Assembly (NCBI RefSeq): GCF_004342845.1
Contig: NZ_SLXB01000024.1
Span: forward strand, 1-62,275
Origin: Prevotella heparinolytica
Lineage (GTDB): Bacteria; Bacteroidota; Bacteroidia; Bacteroidales; Bacteroidaceae
Direction: 5' to 3'
DNA: 62,275 nucleotides
Shown here in pieces: positions 61,896 to 62,275 of this stretch. The stretch's first letter is position 1. Each line of letters begins with the position of its first letter. The notes under the pieces were generated by a model. The model ran no database searches and was not told where the DNA came from. It was given only the letters and a program-made list of their open reading frames with translations. The position numbers and the translations under genes were made by a program.

Positions 61896-62186
61896 CTACC
61901 AGATGAAATAATTAAAGAAGTAGAATGCTGCCGCCCATCTCCTGTCTGCTTTGGTATAGCCGATGGTTTGATTACTTGCATTGGCAACTCTGCCGTTACT
62001 GATTTTTCCGATGAGTTGGTTGTTCTTGTTTCTGACAGAACCATCCTTTCCTATTTTTCCGATAAACTGGTTGTTTTTATTGTAATATGAACCATTGCTG
62101 AATTTACCGATCATAGAATTGGTCTTAGAGAAAATCCGACCGTCGCTGCCTATTCTTCCTATTTTCTGATTATTTTTGTTGAAAAT
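61896..62186 (-). pseudogene. IGKI-repeat protein, 5'-truncated or decayed
   Basis: The first in-frame ATG is at 62114 and would give a 72-aa protein. The same repeat continues upstream in frame to 62186, where an in-frame TAG stops it, so the gene seems to have lost its start. The repeat unit is 15-17 residues of the form DGxxxNKNNQxIGKI (IFNKNNQKIGRI, YYNKNNQFIGKI, SVRNKNNQLIGKI). The C-terminus is aromatic (WAAAFYFFNYFIW), as in other small Bacteroides repeat proteins I recall. Function is unknown. It could still be expressed from 62114. Confidence 0.5.
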
Positions 62187-62275
62187 CTATCATTTAGGTC
62201 TAAGTAATTGGCTATGAACAGCCTTATGAGTTATGAAATGCAGTAGGTAATGATTTAGCGACCTATCTTCAACAG

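Overview
The window looks like a chromosomal segment of a gut Bacteroides (order Bacteroidales). The evidence is a set of typical families (DUF4847, DUF4270, DUF3667, DUF5687, four GH92 mannosidases, fimbrillins with FISUMP-type ends, an Nfn-type fusion), many promoters of the Bacteroides form TTTG-N(about 20)-TAnnTTTGY, and lipoproteins with short lipoboxes. No rRNA, tRNA, CRISPR array, intact insertion sequence or plasmid/phage module was found.

Layout. (1) 0.2-5.6 kb, minus strand: a compact operon, M3 peptidase - DUF4847 lipoprotein - dCMP deaminase - S41 protease - 5-formyl-THF cyclo-ligase. (2) 5.6-11 kb: gap, mscL, guaA, a Crp/Fnr regulator and a rhomboid protease. (3) 11-18.3 kb: glycogen cluster (debranching enzyme, GT4-type synthase, GH57 amylase-like protein), then DUF4270 lipoprotein and a GT5 domain lacking its C-terminal half. 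(4) 18.5-28.7 kb: panC-panD, fused NfnA-NfnB-like flavoprotein, a soluble histidine kinase, serS, rplU-rpmA and a HAD-DUF3667 fusion. Two inverted copies of a roughly 290-bp intergenic repeat bracket the nfn-to-rplU block. (5) 28.9-42.7 kb: an N-glycan catabolic cluster, GH92 - GH92 - GH20 - GH92 - MFS - GH130 - GH92, ended by a strong terminator. (6) 42.8-51.7 kb: a G+C-rich fimbrial locus with a tyrosine recombinase, a candidate invertible promoter, a DUF3575 anchor, a DUF5119 lipoprotein, a fimbrillin, a large FISUMP-ended tip-type pilin and an HU-like protein. (7) 51.8-62.2 kb, minus strand: TraB/GumN protein, ABC exporter pair, M16 peptidase, kdsA, lipid kinase, miaA and a decayed IGKI-repeat protein.

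How the genes work together. In the glycan cluster the exported GH92 enzymes and GH20 would strip mannose and GlcNAc from N-glycans. The MFS carrier would import Man-beta-1,4-GlcNAc and the cytosolic GH130 phosphorylase would split it. In the fimbrial locus the recombinase lies next to a 257-bp segment bounded by a 17-bp perfect inverted repeat. That segment carries a promoter-like sequence that currently points away from the pilin genes, so the locus may be phase-variable and drawn here in the OFF state (inference).

The intergenic DNA holds several exact-period degenerate tandem arrays (11, 17, 22, 22 and 23 bp) that the gene annotation does not explain.
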